Program-made: the position numbers and the translations under genes
Part shown: in pieces, positions 52,977 to 61,969 of the stretch
Layout of the letters: every line of letters begins with the position of its first letter
How positions within the stretch are numbered: the stretch's first letter is position 1
NCBI GenBank assembly: GCA_033794685.1
Contig: JARAYZ010000002.1
DNA from: Lentzea sp033794685
GTDB taxonomy: Bacteria > Actinomycetota > Actinomycetes > Mycobacteriales > Pseudonocardiaceae
Direction: 5' to 3' (one strand)
Length of the DNA stretch: 64,000 nucleotides
The notes under the pieces: model-generated
Told to the model about the DNA's origin: nothing
Seen by the model: only the letters and a program-made list of their open reading frames with translations
Databases searched by the model: none

Positions 52977-54128
52977 ATGCGCATCATCGGATACCGGACC
53001 CTGACGACGGTCCAGAACTGGGGCCGGCCGGTCGGCGACGCCAACGGCGTGTACGGCGACGGCGTCGTCCGGGTGCCGATCGTCGTCGTCGACACCGACG
53101 CGGGCATCAGCGGCGTCGGACTCGGCCCCTGCGTGGAGATCGAGAACGTCTTCGCCGCCATCGAGGGCGAGGACCCGCGGTCGGTCACCGCCCTCTACGA
53201 CAGGATGCTGCGCCGCACGTTCAAGGCGGGTCACGCCGGAACGGTGTTCGGCACCATCGGCGCGATCGACACCGCGCTCTGGGACATCAAGGCCCAGGCG
53301 GCGGGCGAACCGCTGTGGCGGCTGCTCGGCGGGCGCGACCGCCGCGTGCCCGCCTACGCCTCGGGACTCGACATCGCGTTGGACGACACCGAGTTCGTCG
53401 CGGTGTACGAGGCCTACGCCGAACTGGGCGTGCGCGCGGCGAAGATCAAGGGTGGCCTCGACGTCGAGCACGACGCCCACCGGCTCGCCCTGGTCCGCGA
53501 CGTCCTCGGCAGGGCCCGCCGGGGAGTGCGGCCGAGCCTGATGCTCGACGTGAACGAGACGTGGACGCGCAAGCAGGCGGTCCGGTACGTGAGCGAGCTC
53601 GAACGCACGCTGGACCTGACGTGGATCGAGGAACCGGTCCGGCGCTGGGACGCGGAGGGACACGCGGCGGTCGGCCGCGGGGTCCGGGCCTCCGTCGCCA
53701 CCGGGGAGAACCTCACCGGGCTCGAACAGCACAGGGCGCTCATCGCGGCCGGAGCCGTCGACGTCGTGCAGACGGCCGCGGTCTGGGGCGTCACCCACTT
53801 CCTGCGGGTCGCCGCACTCGCGCACGCGCACGACCTGCCGGTCAGCCCGATCGGCACGACGCCCGCCGGTCTGCTGCACGCCGCCACGTCGGTCCCCAAC
53901 CACCTGGTGAGCGAACTGCAGGACCTCCAGCCACCGGTCGGTGTCTCCGTGGACCTGCGCGTGGAGGACGGCGCCTACGTCTTGAGCGACATCCCCGGGC
54001 TGGGTGTGCGCGTGGACGAGGAGGCGGTCGCCCTGGCGAGTCACCTGCTGCCCGACCCGCTCGCCGGCGGGGCGCACATCCGCCCGGAACGCGCCGGGCG
54101 GCGTCTGCACGCGGTCGACACGGGCTGA
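52977..54128 (+). CDS. Enolase-superfamily enzyme (mandelate-racemase-like, probable sugar-acid dehydratase)
   Basis: 383 residues. N-terminal capping domain and C-terminal barrel. Catalytic Lys in AAKIKGG (KxK type), metal ligands Asp in LMLDVNETWT, Glu in WIEEPV and Glu in VATGENLTG. The following acid/base region is LPVSPIGTTPAGLLHAA in place of the usual His. It lies one base after the sugar permease, so it likely processes the imported sugar or its acid. Candidates are aldonate or uronate dehydratases; the subgroup cannot be fixed from the residues seen. Confidence 0.88.
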   Translation: MRIIGYRTLTTVQNWGRPVGDANGVYGDGVVRVPIVVVDTDAGISGVGLGPCVEIENVFAAIEGEDPRSVTALYDRMLRRTFKAGHAGTVFGTIGAIDTALWDIKAQAAGEPLWRLLGGRDRRVPAYASGLDIALDDTEFVAVYEAYAELGVRAAKIKGGLDVEHDAHRLALVRDVLGRARRGVRPSLMLDVNETWTRKQAVRYVSELERTLDLTWIEEPVRRWDAEGHAAVGRGVRASVATGENLTGLEQHRALIAAGAVDVVQTAAVWGVTHFLRVAALAHAHDLPVSPIGTTPAGLLHAATSVPNHLVSELQDLQPPVGVSVDLRVEDGAYVLSDIPGLGVRVDEEAVALASHLLPDPLAGGAHIRPERAGRRLHAVDTG

Positions 54129-54134
54129 GGCGGC

Positions 54135-55190
54135 TCAGGCCCGTGGTGGCGCCACGGAACCGCCCTCGTGGACCGGCATGGGCACGCGGTGGACCATCGG
54201 TGCCCTGGCGCCGCGCCCGCCTCGGAGGACGAGGTCCACCAGGACTCCGACCGCCCGCTCACCGAGTTCGTGGTGCGGCAGGGCGACCGTGGTCAGTCGC
54301 GGCCGCAACCACGACGCGACGGGATGGCCCTCGAACCCGATCACGGACACGTCGTCCGGGACGGAGAGACCCGCCTCCTCGAGTGCCTGGTAGGCCCCGA
54401 ATGCCAGATGGTCGTTGAGGCACACCAGCACCTTGGGCCGGTGGGTGCGCAGCAGCGCCGCGGTGGCGTCGAAGCCGTGCTCCGGAGTCCATTCAGGACA
54501 CCACCGCGCACCCGCCACCTCGGCTCCCGCCGCCGCGAAGACCTGGCGCAGGCCGAGGAGGCGTTCGGCCGCCGCGATGCCGTGCGGCGGGAGGCCGCCC
54601 GGCATCGGCCCCGCGCCGATCAGGTGGATGCCGCGGTCGTGTCCCGCGTCGAGCAGGACGCGCGCGGCCGTCCGGCCCGCCCGCACCTCGTCCGGCAGCA
54701 CCGACGGAACGGCCGACGGCGTGGCGGAGGTGGCGTTGAGCAGGACGGCGGGTCCGTCGTGCAGGCCGGCCGGGACCACCGCCGTCCTGGTGTGCGTCGA
54801 CGCGAACACCACGCCGTCCGCGCGCCGCTCCCGCAGCTCGTCCACCAGGGTCCGCTCGACCTCGGGGTTCCCGCCCGACTCCCCCACGAACAGCATGAAC
54901 CCGTGCCGGTAGGCGGCGTCCACCGCGCCCTTGACCATGTCCCCCGCCCACTCCGACGACGCGGCGGTGTCGGACAGGAGCCCGATCGTCTGCGACCGCC
55001 CGGCGTGCGGTCCGGTCGTCGGGGCGGTGCGGCGGTAGCCCAGGCGTTGCGCGGTCGAGCGCACGCGCCGTTCGGCGTCCGCTGAGATGCGGAGCTCCCG
55101 TGCGCGGCCGGTCAGGACGAGCGACGCCGTCGTGACCGACACCCCGCTCTCCGCCGCGACGTCGGCCAGTGTCACGCGCGTCCGTCTCAC
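54135..55190 (-). CDS. LacI-family transcriptional regulator
   Basis: 351 residues. HTH VTLADVAAESGVSVTTASLVLTGRARELRISADAERRVRSTAQRLGY with the hinge helix, then a periplasmic-binding-like domain (TIGLLSDTAASSEWAGDMVKGAVDAAYRHGF). The C-terminus has GFEGHPVASWLRPRLTTVALPHHELG. GGGAGG upstream of the GTG at 55190. It is convergent with the enolase-superfamily gene and downstream of the GntR gene on the same strand. It may govern the xylanase operator at 58823-58849, or the importer; the ligand would be a sugar. Confidence 0.92.
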   Translation of the reverse strand: MRRTRVTLADVAAESGVSVTTASLVLTGRARELRISADAERRVRSTAQRLGYRRTAPTTGPHAGRSQTIGLLSDTAASSEWAGDMVKGAVDAAYRHGFMLFVGESGGNPEVERTLVDELRERRADGVVFASTHTRTAVVPAGLHDGPAVLLNATSATPSAVPSVLPDEVRAGRTAARVLLDAGHDRGIHLIGAGPMPGGLPPHGIAAAERLLGLRQVFAAAGAEVAGARWCPEWTPEHGFDATAALLRTHRPKVLVCLNDHLAFGAYQALEEAGLSVPDDVSVIGFEGHPVASWLRPRLTTVALPHHELGERAVGVLVDLVLRGGRGARAPMVHRVPMPVHEGGSVAPPRA

Positions 55191-55309
55191 CGCGGGTCCG
55201 CCTCCCTGTCGTCACGCGGGTCCGGCCGCGGGTGCGACGGACCGCGATCTGCTGCGAGCACTCGTCCTCGCCGGACGCCCCGGGGCGGAGGGGCGGCCGG
55301 CGAGCGCTG

Positions 55310-56083
55310 TCACCGGTTCAGCCGGCCGGGATCTCCCACCTCGCCGCGGCGCACGAGCCACGCGTCGGTGATGTGGGTGAACATGGCCTCCGCGGCACCG
55401 GCGGGGTCGCGGGCGGCGATGCGGTCGAAGACGCGCCGGTGCCCGGCGTTCGACGCCTGGCACAGCTCGCGGCTGCTCTCACCGCGGTAGCCGGCCGTGT
55501 GGAGGGCCTGCGACTGCAGCGAGCGCACGACGCCGCGGGCGATGCGGTTCCCCGAGGCCACCATGATCGCGTCGTGGAAGAGGCGGTCGTGCTCCTCGTA
55601 GCTCGCGACGTCGTCGACGAGCTCGTCCATCCGGTCCACCAGTGCCCGCAACCGTTCGACGGTGCCGTCGTCCGCGGCGCGCGCGGCGACCTGCGCCATG
55701 TCGGACTCCAGCAGCCGCCGGGTCACGACCAGGTCGTCGAGGGTCGCGAGGCTCTCGTCCTCGGCGATCGCGGCGACGAGCACCTGCGCGTCGAGCATGT
55801 TCCACTGCACCGGCGGGTTGACGGTCGTGCCGGAGCCCTGGCGCACGGTGACCAGTCCCTTCTCCTGCAGGACCTTCACCGCCTCGCGGATCACCGTCCT
55901 GCTCACCGAGAAGGTCTCGCAGAGCACGGGCTCGGGCGGCAGGGTCAGGCCGGCGGGGTAGCTCTGCCGGACGATCCGCCGCACCAGTTCTGCGGTGACG
56001 GCCGCGGCGAGGCTGGCCGGCCTCCGCGTCCACGCCGGGTCCGCGGCCACACCCTGCTCCGCCTGCCGTCCTGTCGTTGTCAT
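55310..56083 (-). CDS. FCD-domain GntR-family regulator (FadR type)
   Basis: 257 residues. Winged helix PAGLTLPPEPVLCETFSVSRTVIREAVKVLQEKGLVTVRQGSGTTV followed by a helical FCD domain with LVVTRRLLESDMAQVAARAADDGT, HDRLFHDAIMVASGN and HRRVFDRIAARD, matching the FCD metal-binding Asp/His pattern. Such regulators respond to sugar acids or related metabolites. It is divergent from the beta-helix gene; the region between carries GTnnnAC repeats also found before the importer. It probably controls both and itself (TATACT at 56130-56125 on its own strand). Confidence 0.93.
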   Translation of the reverse strand: MTTTGRQAEQGVAADPAWTRRPASLAAAVTAELVRRIVRQSYPAGLTLPPEPVLCETFSVSRTVIREAVKVLQEKGLVTVRQGSGTTVNPPVQWNMLDAQVLVAAIAEDESLATLDDLVVTRRLLESDMAQVAARAADDGTVERLRALVDRMDELVDDVASYEEHDRLFHDAIMVASGNRIARGVVRSLQSQALHTAGYRGESSRELCQASNAGHRRVFDRIAARDPAGAAEAMFTHITDAWLVRRGEVGDPGRLNR

Positions 56084-56140
56084 GCTCGACTCCGTTGCGC
56101 CGCAGCGTGCTGATCCCGGCCCACAGTATACGTAACACCA

Positions 56141-56169
56141 TTGACGTCACACGTCATACGAGTTACGTT
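56141..56169 (+). promoter_or_regulatory. Promoter and tandem operator of the beta-helix gene
   Basis: TTGACG (56141-56146), 17-bp spacer, TACGTT (56164-56169). The spacer carries CGTCACACG and CGTCATACG, matching the GTnnnAC pairs at 49888-49916. CGTAAC (56131-56136) just upstream adds a further related half element. Located in the divergent region of the FCD-GntR gene; the leader to the TTG start is over 200 nt. Confidence 0.8.
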
Positions 56170-56390
56170 CGTGGTGTTTCGCTGGCCGGTTTCCGCACCC
56201 CCGCCGGCGACGTTCGCTCCACCCGAACGGACCAGTCACGAACTCCGCGACGCGCGCTCCGAGCTTCCGCCGCCGGATCGACGCCCGCCTCGCGCGTGCT
56301 CACACCTCACCACCGTGGACGTGGCCTGCTTCGTGCGTCCACACAGGACATACACCCCGACCGCCGCCGCATCCCAGCCCAGGAGGTCCC

Positions 56391-58766
56391 TTGTCCACGT
56401 CCTCGTTCCCCGCAGCGCGGCGGCGAACGGCTCTCGCCGCCGTCGCGGTAGTGGTGGCCGCCGCGGTCACCACCACTCCCCCGGCCTCGGCCGCCACCAC
56501 GACCCTGCACGCTTCCCCCTCCGGCACCGGCACCGCCTGCACCGCAACGGATCCGTGCTCGCTGCCGGCCGCGCAGTCCGCCGTGCGGTCCCGCACCGGC
56601 TCCATGTCGGGTGACATCGTCGTGGAGCTCGCCGACGGGGTGTACCGGCTCTCCCAGCCGTTCCGGCTCACCGCGGCGGACTCGGGCACCAACGGCTACC
56701 GCGTGCTCTGGCAGGCAGCCGCGTCGGCTCGTCCCGTCATCAGCGGCGCGAGAGCCGTCACGGGCTGGACGGTCGCCGACTCCGGCAAGAACATCTGGCG
56801 GGCGAACGTCGGCACCGGCCTCGACAGCCGGCAGCTCTACGTCGACGGTGCGATCGCCACCCGCGCGCGCACGCAGGTGAACCGGTCCGACTTCACCTTC
56901 ACCGACAGCGGTATGCGCTTCTCCAACGGCGCGTTGAGCTACCTGAACTCCCTGGCGAACCAGAACCGCGTCGAGGTGGAGAGCGTCAACTCCTTCACCG
57001 ACAGGTACTCGCCAGTGCAGAGCATCAGCGGCAACTTCCTGACGATGCAACAACCCGCGTGGAACAACAACACCTTCGGCTACGACACGCTCAACAACCC
57101 GTTCCGCGCCGGCCCGCTCTACCTGGCGAACGCCTACGAGTTCCTGGACGCGGCGGGCGAGTGGTACCTGAACCCCGGCACCGGTGTCCTGTACTACATC
57201 CCGCGTTCCGGGCAGAACATGACCAACGTCAGCGTAGAGTTGCCGGCGTTGCAGTCGCTCGTCGCCGTCGGTGGCACCTACGACGCGCCCGCGCACGACA
57301 TCTCGTTCAGCGGCATCACCTTCACCGGCACGTCGTGGCTCGGTCCCAGCAGCAACCAGGGGTACGCCGACCAGCAGACCGGCGCCTACATCTCCGGCAA
57401 CTGGAACTGGCCGGCCGACCGGCTCACCTCGTGCCGCAGCGGCTGCCCGTCGTTCGAGGCGGTCCGGCCCCACTGGTCGCAGATGCCCGCCGCCGTCCAG
57501 ATCTCCGCGGCCAGCCGCGTCACCTTCACCGACTCCCGCTTCGTCAACCTCGGGCAGACCGCGATCGGCATCGGCAACGACGCCAACGCACACGCGAGCG
57601 GCGTCGGCCTGGGCGCGTCCGGCATCACGATCACCCGCTCGGAGATCGCTCAGAACTCGGCGGGCGGCGTCGTGGTCGGCGGCGTGCGCGCGGACGCGCA
57701 CCATCCGAGCGACCAGCGGATGGTCAACCGGGACATCATGGTCAGCTACAACCGAGTGCACGACCTCGGGATCGAGTACCGGGGCATCGTGTCGGTGCTC
57801 AACACCTACGTCACCAACGCGACGGTGGCGCACAACGAGGTCTACAACCTGCCGTACTCCGGCATTTCGCTCGGCTACGGCTGGGGTTCCAACGACGCGG
57901 GCGGCAGCAACCACTACGCCGGCCGGGGTCTCTACAACTACCAGCCCCGGTACTCCACCCCGACCACGGCGTCCGGCAACAAGCTGCTGAACAACTACGT
58001 CCACGACGTGATGCAGCAGATGACCGACGGCGGTTGCATCTACACGCTGGGCTGGAACCCGAACGCGGAGATCAGCGGCAACCACTGCCTGCGCACCAAC
58101 GGTTTCTTCGGGCTCTACTTCGACGAGGGCTCGAAGTACTACCGCGCGACCGGCAACGTCTTCTCCGCCACCGGAACCTGGGCCACCGCCAACTACGGCG
58201 GCGGCGAGAACATGGGCAACTGGACGCTCACCGGCAACTGGTCGAGCAACGGCAGCAGCAACATCTCCAACGGTGATCGCGGCAACATCGTGAACGGCAA
58301 CGTCGTCGTCTCCGGTGGCAACTGGCCGGCCGGCGCCCAGGCGGTGATGGCCAACGCGGGGCCGGGCGGCAACGGGGGCGGCGGGCGCGAGAACGTCACC
58401 GTCGTCGGCACCCAGTCGGGCCGCTGCCTCGACGTCGCCGCCACGACGAACAACAGCGCCGCGAGGTTGTGGGACTGCGGTGGCGTGAACCAGCGGTGGA
58501 ACCACACGTCCGCCAGGCAGTTCACGATCGGTGGCAGGTGCCTCGACGCGTCCGGCGGCGGCACGGCCAACGGCACCGCGGCGATCCTCTGGGACTGCCA
58601 CGGCGGCCTGAACCAGCAGTGGACCGTCAACACCGACGGCAGCGTCACCGGCGCGCAGTCGGGGCTGTGCCTCGACGCCAGCGGCACCGGGACGGCCAAC
58701 GGCACACCGATCGTGCTCTGGACGTGCCACGGCGGCACGAACCAGCAGTGGAGCCTGCGCGGCTGA
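56391..58766 (+). CDS. Secreted right-handed beta-helix protein with ricin-type lectin domain
   Basis: 791 residues. Sec signal (TTTPPASA near 38), then a parallel beta-helix domain of about 600 residues with many short repeats (VTFTDSRFVNLGQTAIGIGN, ITITRSEIAQNSAGGVVVGG, ATVAHNEVYNLPYSGISLG), typical of pectate-lyase-like or polysaccharide-active proteins. The end (about 675-790) is a ricin B trefoil with the repeats GRCLDVAA, NQRW, RCLDASGGG, NQQW and LCLDASGTG, NQQW. TTG start at 56391 after AGGAGG with a 4-bp spacer. Probably binds galactosides or xylan through the lectin; the catalytic family is not certain. Confidence 0.88.
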   Translation: MSTSSFPAARRRTALAAVAVVVAAAVTTTPPASAATTTLHASPSGTGTACTATDPCSLPAAQSAVRSRTGSMSGDIVVELADGVYRLSQPFRLTAADSGTNGYRVLWQAAASARPVISGARAVTGWTVADSGKNIWRANVGTGLDSRQLYVDGAIATRARTQVNRSDFTFTDSGMRFSNGALSYLNSLANQNRVEVESVNSFTDRYSPVQSISGNFLTMQQPAWNNNTFGYDTLNNPFRAGPLYLANAYEFLDAAGEWYLNPGTGVLYYIPRSGQNMTNVSVELPALQSLVAVGGTYDAPAHDISFSGITFTGTSWLGPSSNQGYADQQTGAYISGNWNWPADRLTSCRSGCPSFEAVRPHWSQMPAAVQISAASRVTFTDSRFVNLGQTAIGIGNDANAHASGVGLGASGITITRSEIAQNSAGGVVVGGVRADAHHPSDQRMVNRDIMVSYNRVHDLGIEYRGIVSVLNTYVTNATVAHNEVYNLPYSGISLGYGWGSNDAGGSNHYAGRGLYNYQPRYSTPTTASGNKLLNNYVHDVMQQMTDGGCIYTLGWNPNAEISGNHCLRTNGFFGLYFDEGSKYYRATGNVFSATGTWATANYGGGENMGNWTLTGNWSSNGSSNISNGDRGNIVNGNVVVSGGNWPAGAQAVMANAGPGGNGGGGRENVTVVGTQSGRCLDVAATTNNSAARLWDCGGVNQRWNHTSARQFTIGGRCLDASGGGTANGTAAILWDCHGGLNQQWTVNTDGSVTGAQSGLCLDASGTGTANGTPIVLWTCHGGTNQQWSLRG

Positions 58767-58785
58767 CCGGTTCGACAGGTGCGGC

Positions 58786-58816
58786 AGGTGCGGCGCTGCC
58801 GTGCGGCGCCGCACCT
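58786..58816 (+). terminator. Terminator of the beta-helix gene
   Basis: Eleven-bp perfect arms (AGGTGCGGCGC and its complement) with a 9-nt loop, 19 bp after the stop. Confidence 0.65.
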
Positions 58817-58822
58817 CCAGAA

Positions 58823-58849
58823 GCTAAAAGTGTTAGCGCTCACTTTAGC
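58823..58849 (+). promoter_or_regulatory. LacI-type operator upstream of the xylanase
   Basis: Near-palindrome with outer arms GCTAAA / TTTAGC around AGTGTTAGCGCTCACT. The central AGCGCT is the hallmark of LacI-family sites in actinomycetes, and the flanks are unlike the CebR consensus. The next 130 bp are unusually AT-rich for this genome and probably hold the xylanase promoter, which I could not place. Confidence 0.6.
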
Positions 58850-59117
58850 AATTACTCGATTTATTCGAATCCTCGCAGCAGCATTCGATAGCGTTCGACG
58901 TGCACTTTCACTATTCAGCTTTACCGCTGTCCCCCATCCAGCTCAATTCTGCGAATTAGTCTCGTTCGCCTGCTTGTGAGCGTGAACACTCAGCTGCAAC
59001 ACTCCTGAACCGTGAGAGTCCGGCACCGCCGCACCGGATCTCCCACCGCAATGTGCGAACTGGATCGCCCCACCCACAACGCCCGCATTCCGGGCACGTC
59101 CGGTGAAAGTGTGGAAG

Positions 59118-60452
59118 ATGAAACTGACATCGAGGTCGGTGTCACTCGTCCCGATCGTGTCGACAGTCGCGGCGGCGGCCCTGGGCGCACTGCTCGTCGT
59201 GTCCGCTCCCGCCAGCGCGGCGACCACCCTCGGCGGAGCCGCCGCGCAGTCCGGCCGCTACTTCGGCACCGCCGTCGCGGCGGGCAGGCTGAACGACCAG
59301 ACGTACGTGAACATCCTCAACACCGAGTTCGACATGGTGACCGCCGAGAACGAGATGAAGTGGGACGCGACCGAGCCCAACCGCGGTCAGTTCAACTACT
59401 CCGGCGGTGACCGCGTCCTCAACCAGGCCGTGGGCAACGGCAAGCGGGTCCGCGGGCACGCCCTGTTGTGGCACCAGCAGGAACCCGGCTGGGCGCAACG
59501 CCTGGAGGGCTCAGACCTGCGCCAGGCCATGATGAACCACGTCACCCAGGTCGCCACCCACTACAAGGGCAAGATCTACGCCTGGGACGTCGTCAACGAG
59601 GCGTTCGCCGACGGCGGCAGCGGTGGGCGGCGCGACTCCAACCTGCAGCGCACCGGCAACGACTGGATCGAGGCGGCGTTCCGCGCGGCCCGTGCGGCCG
59701 ATCCCGCCGCGAAGCTCTGCTACAACGACTACAACACCGACAGCGTCAACGCGAAGTCCACCGGCATCTACAACATGGTGCGCGACTTCAAGTCCCGCGG
59801 CGTGCCGATCGACTGCGTGGGCTTCCAGTCCCACCTGTCCAACAACGCGCCGTCGGACTACCAGGCGAACCTCCAGCGCTTCGCGAACCTGGGCGTCGAG
59901 GTGCAGATCACCGAGCTCGACATCTCCGGGAGCAACCAGGCGAACGCCTACGGGGCCGTGACGAGGGCGTGCATGGCGATCCGCGCCTGCACCGGCATCA
60001 CCGTGTGGGGAATCCGCGACACCGACTCGTGGCGCACCGGCGAGAACCCCTTGCTGTTCACCGGTTCCGGCGCCAAGAAGCCCGCGTACACCGCGGTGCT
60101 CGACGCGCTGAACGCCGGAGGTCCCGGTCCCACGACGACCACCACGACCACCGACCCCGTCCCCGGCGGCTGCACGGCGTCGGTGTCGCTGAACCAGTGG
60201 AACGGCGGGTTCGTCGCCACGGTCAAGGTCACCGCCGGATCCACCGCACTGCGCGGCTGGCGGGTCACGACGACCCTGTCGAACGGGACGGTCACCTCCT
60301 CCTGGAACGCCAACCGCAGTGGCACCAGCGGATCCGTCACCTGGACCAACGTGGACCACAACGGCGCCGTGCCGGCCGGACAGTCCACAGAGTTCGGTTT
60401 CCAGGGCACCGGCAGCGGAACCGGGCTCAACCCCTCCTGCGCCGCCGGCTGA
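59118..60452 (+). CDS. GH10 endo-xylanase with CBM2
   Basis: 444 residues. Sec signal (LVVSAPASA), GH10 domain (about 37-335) starting LGGAAAQSGRYFGTAV, acid/base Glu 161 in AWDVVNEAF and nucleophile Glu 266 in VQITELDIS. A Pro/Thr linker (PGPTTTTTTTDPVPGG) leads to a CBM2 cellulose/xylan-binding module (CTASVSLNQWNGGFVATVKV, ending GTGLNPSCAA). ATG at 59118 chosen; an in-frame GTG is at 59103. It should cut beta-1,4-xylan outside the cell. Confidence 0.95.
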   Translation: MKLTSRSVSLVPIVSTVAAAALGALLVVSAPASAATTLGGAAAQSGRYFGTAVAAGRLNDQTYVNILNTEFDMVTAENEMKWDATEPNRGQFNYSGGDRVLNQAVGNGKRVRGHALLWHQQEPGWAQRLEGSDLRQAMMNHVTQVATHYKGKIYAWDVVNEAFADGGSGGRRDSNLQRTGNDWIEAAFRAARAADPAAKLCYNDYNTDSVNAKSTGIYNMVRDFKSRGVPIDCVGFQSHLSNNAPSDYQANLQRFANLGVEVQITELDISGSNQANAYGAVTRACMAIRACTGITVWGIRDTDSWRTGENPLLFTGSGAKKPAYTAVLDALNAGGPGPTTTTTTTDPVPGGCTASVSLNQWNGGFVATVKVTAGSTALRGWRVTTTLSNGTVTSSWNANRSGTSGSVTWTNVDHNGAVPAGQSTEFGFQGTGSGTGLNPSCAAG

Positions 60453-60526
60453 CGTTCCGCAGCACACCACCGGAGGACGGCTTCGCGGCCCGTGCCGCGC
60501 AGCCTCCCTGCCCTCGGGAGACGACG

Positions 60527-61888
60527 ATGGCCACGAAACGAAGGTTCTGGACGACCGCCGCCGCAGTGGTGGTGCTGGTCCTCACCGTGATCGCCCCGGC
60601 GAGAGCGGACAACCCGATCGTGCAACACATCCACACCGCCGACCCCGCGCCGTTGGTCCACAACGGACGCGTCTACCTCTACACAGGACACGACGAGGAC
60701 GGCTCGACCTGGTTCACCATGAAGGAGTGGCGGGTCTGGTCGTCCGCCGACATGGTCAACTGGACCGACCACGGCTCCCCGATGAGCATCAGCACCTTCA
60801 GCTGGGCCAAGCAGGACGCGTGGGCCGGACAGGCCGTGGAACGCAACGGCAAGTTCTACTGGTACGTCCCCGTCGTCACCAAGGCCACCGGACGTCCGGC
60901 GATCGGCGTCGGTGTCTCCGACAGCCCCACCGGACCGTTCCGCGACGCGATCGGCAGGCCGCTGGTCGAGAACGGCGAGATCGACCCGACGGTCATGATC
61001 GACGACAACGGCCAGGCCTACCTCTACTGGGGCAACCCGAACCTGTCCTACGTCCGCCTCAACACCGACATGATCTCCTACACCGGGGGCATCACCCGCA
61101 TCCCGCTCACCACCGCGGGATTCGGCACCCGCACCGGCGACCCCAACCGGCCCACCCTCTACGAGGAGGGCCCCTGGGTCTACACGCGCAACGGCCTCTA
61201 CTACAACGTCTTCGCGGCCAAGTGCTGCTCGGAGTTCATCGCCCACTCCACCGCACCGAGCCCGACCGGGCCGTGGACCTACCGCGGCACCGTGATGCCC
61301 ACCCAGGGCAGCAGCTTCACCAACCACGCCGGCATCATCGACTTCAAGGGCGGCTCGTACTTCTTCTACCACAACGGCGCCCTGCCCGGCGGCGGTGGCT
61401 TCACCCGCTCCGTCGCCGTCGAGAAGTTCACCTACAACGCCGACGGCACCATCCCGGTCATGAACATGACCACGGCCGGACCGCCTGCCGCGGACACGCT
61501 CAACCCGTACGTCCGGCAGGAGGGCGAGACCATCGCCTGGGGCAGCGGGGTCGAGACCGAGCCGTCGAACGAGGGCGGCATGAACCTCAGCCACCTCAAC
61601 AACGGCGACCACGTGAAGCTGAAGAACGTCGCCTTCGGCAACGGCGCCAGGACCTTCACCGCCCGCGTCGCGTCCACCGTCGCGGGAAGTTCCGTCGAAG
61701 TCCGTTCCGGCAGCCCGACCGGTGCCCTCGCCGGCAGCTGCTCGGTGCCGAACACCGGCGGCTGGCAGAACTGGACCAGCGTCTCCTGCTCGGTGAGCGG
61801 GCTGACCGGCACCCGTGACCTCTACCTGAGGTTCAACGGCGGCAACGGTTACCTGCTCAACGTGAACTGGTGGCAGTTCAGCGCCTGA
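60527..61888 (+). CDS. GH43 glycosidase with C-terminal carbohydrate-binding module
   Basis: 453 residues. Sec signal (VIAPARA), five-bladed propeller with general base Asp 39 (HTADPAPLVHNG), pKa-modulating Asp in EIDPTVMIDD and acid Glu in LYEEGPWVYTRNG. The C-terminal 130 residues (from about 325) read as a CBM6-like beta-sandwich (NGDHVKLKNVAFGNGARTFTARVAS, LYLRFNGGNGYLLNVNWWQF). This is the pattern of bacterial arabinoxylan arabinofuranohydrolases or xylosidases. GGGAG precedes the ATG. It follows the xylanase after 74 bp and likely trims side chains or ends. Confidence 0.94.
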   Translation: MATKRRFWTTAAAVVVLVLTVIAPARADNPIVQHIHTADPAPLVHNGRVYLYTGHDEDGSTWFTMKEWRVWSSADMVNWTDHGSPMSISTFSWAKQDAWAGQAVERNGKFYWYVPVVTKATGRPAIGVGVSDSPTGPFRDAIGRPLVENGEIDPTVMIDDNGQAYLYWGNPNLSYVRLNTDMISYTGGITRIPLTTAGFGTRTGDPNRPTLYEEGPWVYTRNGLYYNVFAAKCCSEFIAHSTAPSPTGPWTYRGTVMPTQGSSFTNHAGIIDFKGGSYFFYHNGALPGGGGFTRSVAVEKFTYNADGTIPVMNMTTAGPPAADTLNPYVRQEGETIAWGSGVETEPSNEGGMNLSHLNNGDHVKLKNVAFGNGARTFTARVASTVAGSSVEVRSGSPTGALAGSCSVPNTGGWQNWTSVSCSVSGLTGTRDLYLRFNGGNGYLLNVNWWQFSA

Positions 61889-61969
61889 TCCGCCGTCCCT
61901 CCCCGCTCCTCGTGGCCGACGACCGCCAGGGGTGCTTCAGCGACCGCGAAAGACCTCTGGAGGACCGAC

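Noticed and set aside
51217..52977. Missing ABC ATPase gene as a sign of a broken importer
   Set aside because: Actinomycete CUT1 systems commonly lack a local ATPase and share MsiK encoded elsewhere, so absence is normal.
58410..58766. Repeated segments resembling direct repeats
   Set aside because: These are the three internal repeats of the ricin trefoil (RCLDxS and NQQW), a protein-level repeat.
58779..58979. 66-codon plus-strand frame after the beta-helix gene
   Set aside because: It covers the terminator hairpin and the LacI-type operator; no ribosome site or protein-like pattern.
60124..60160. Short ACC/ACG tandem repeat
   Set aside because: Encodes the Thr linker of the GH10-CBM2 xylanase; not a CRISPR or mobile repeat.
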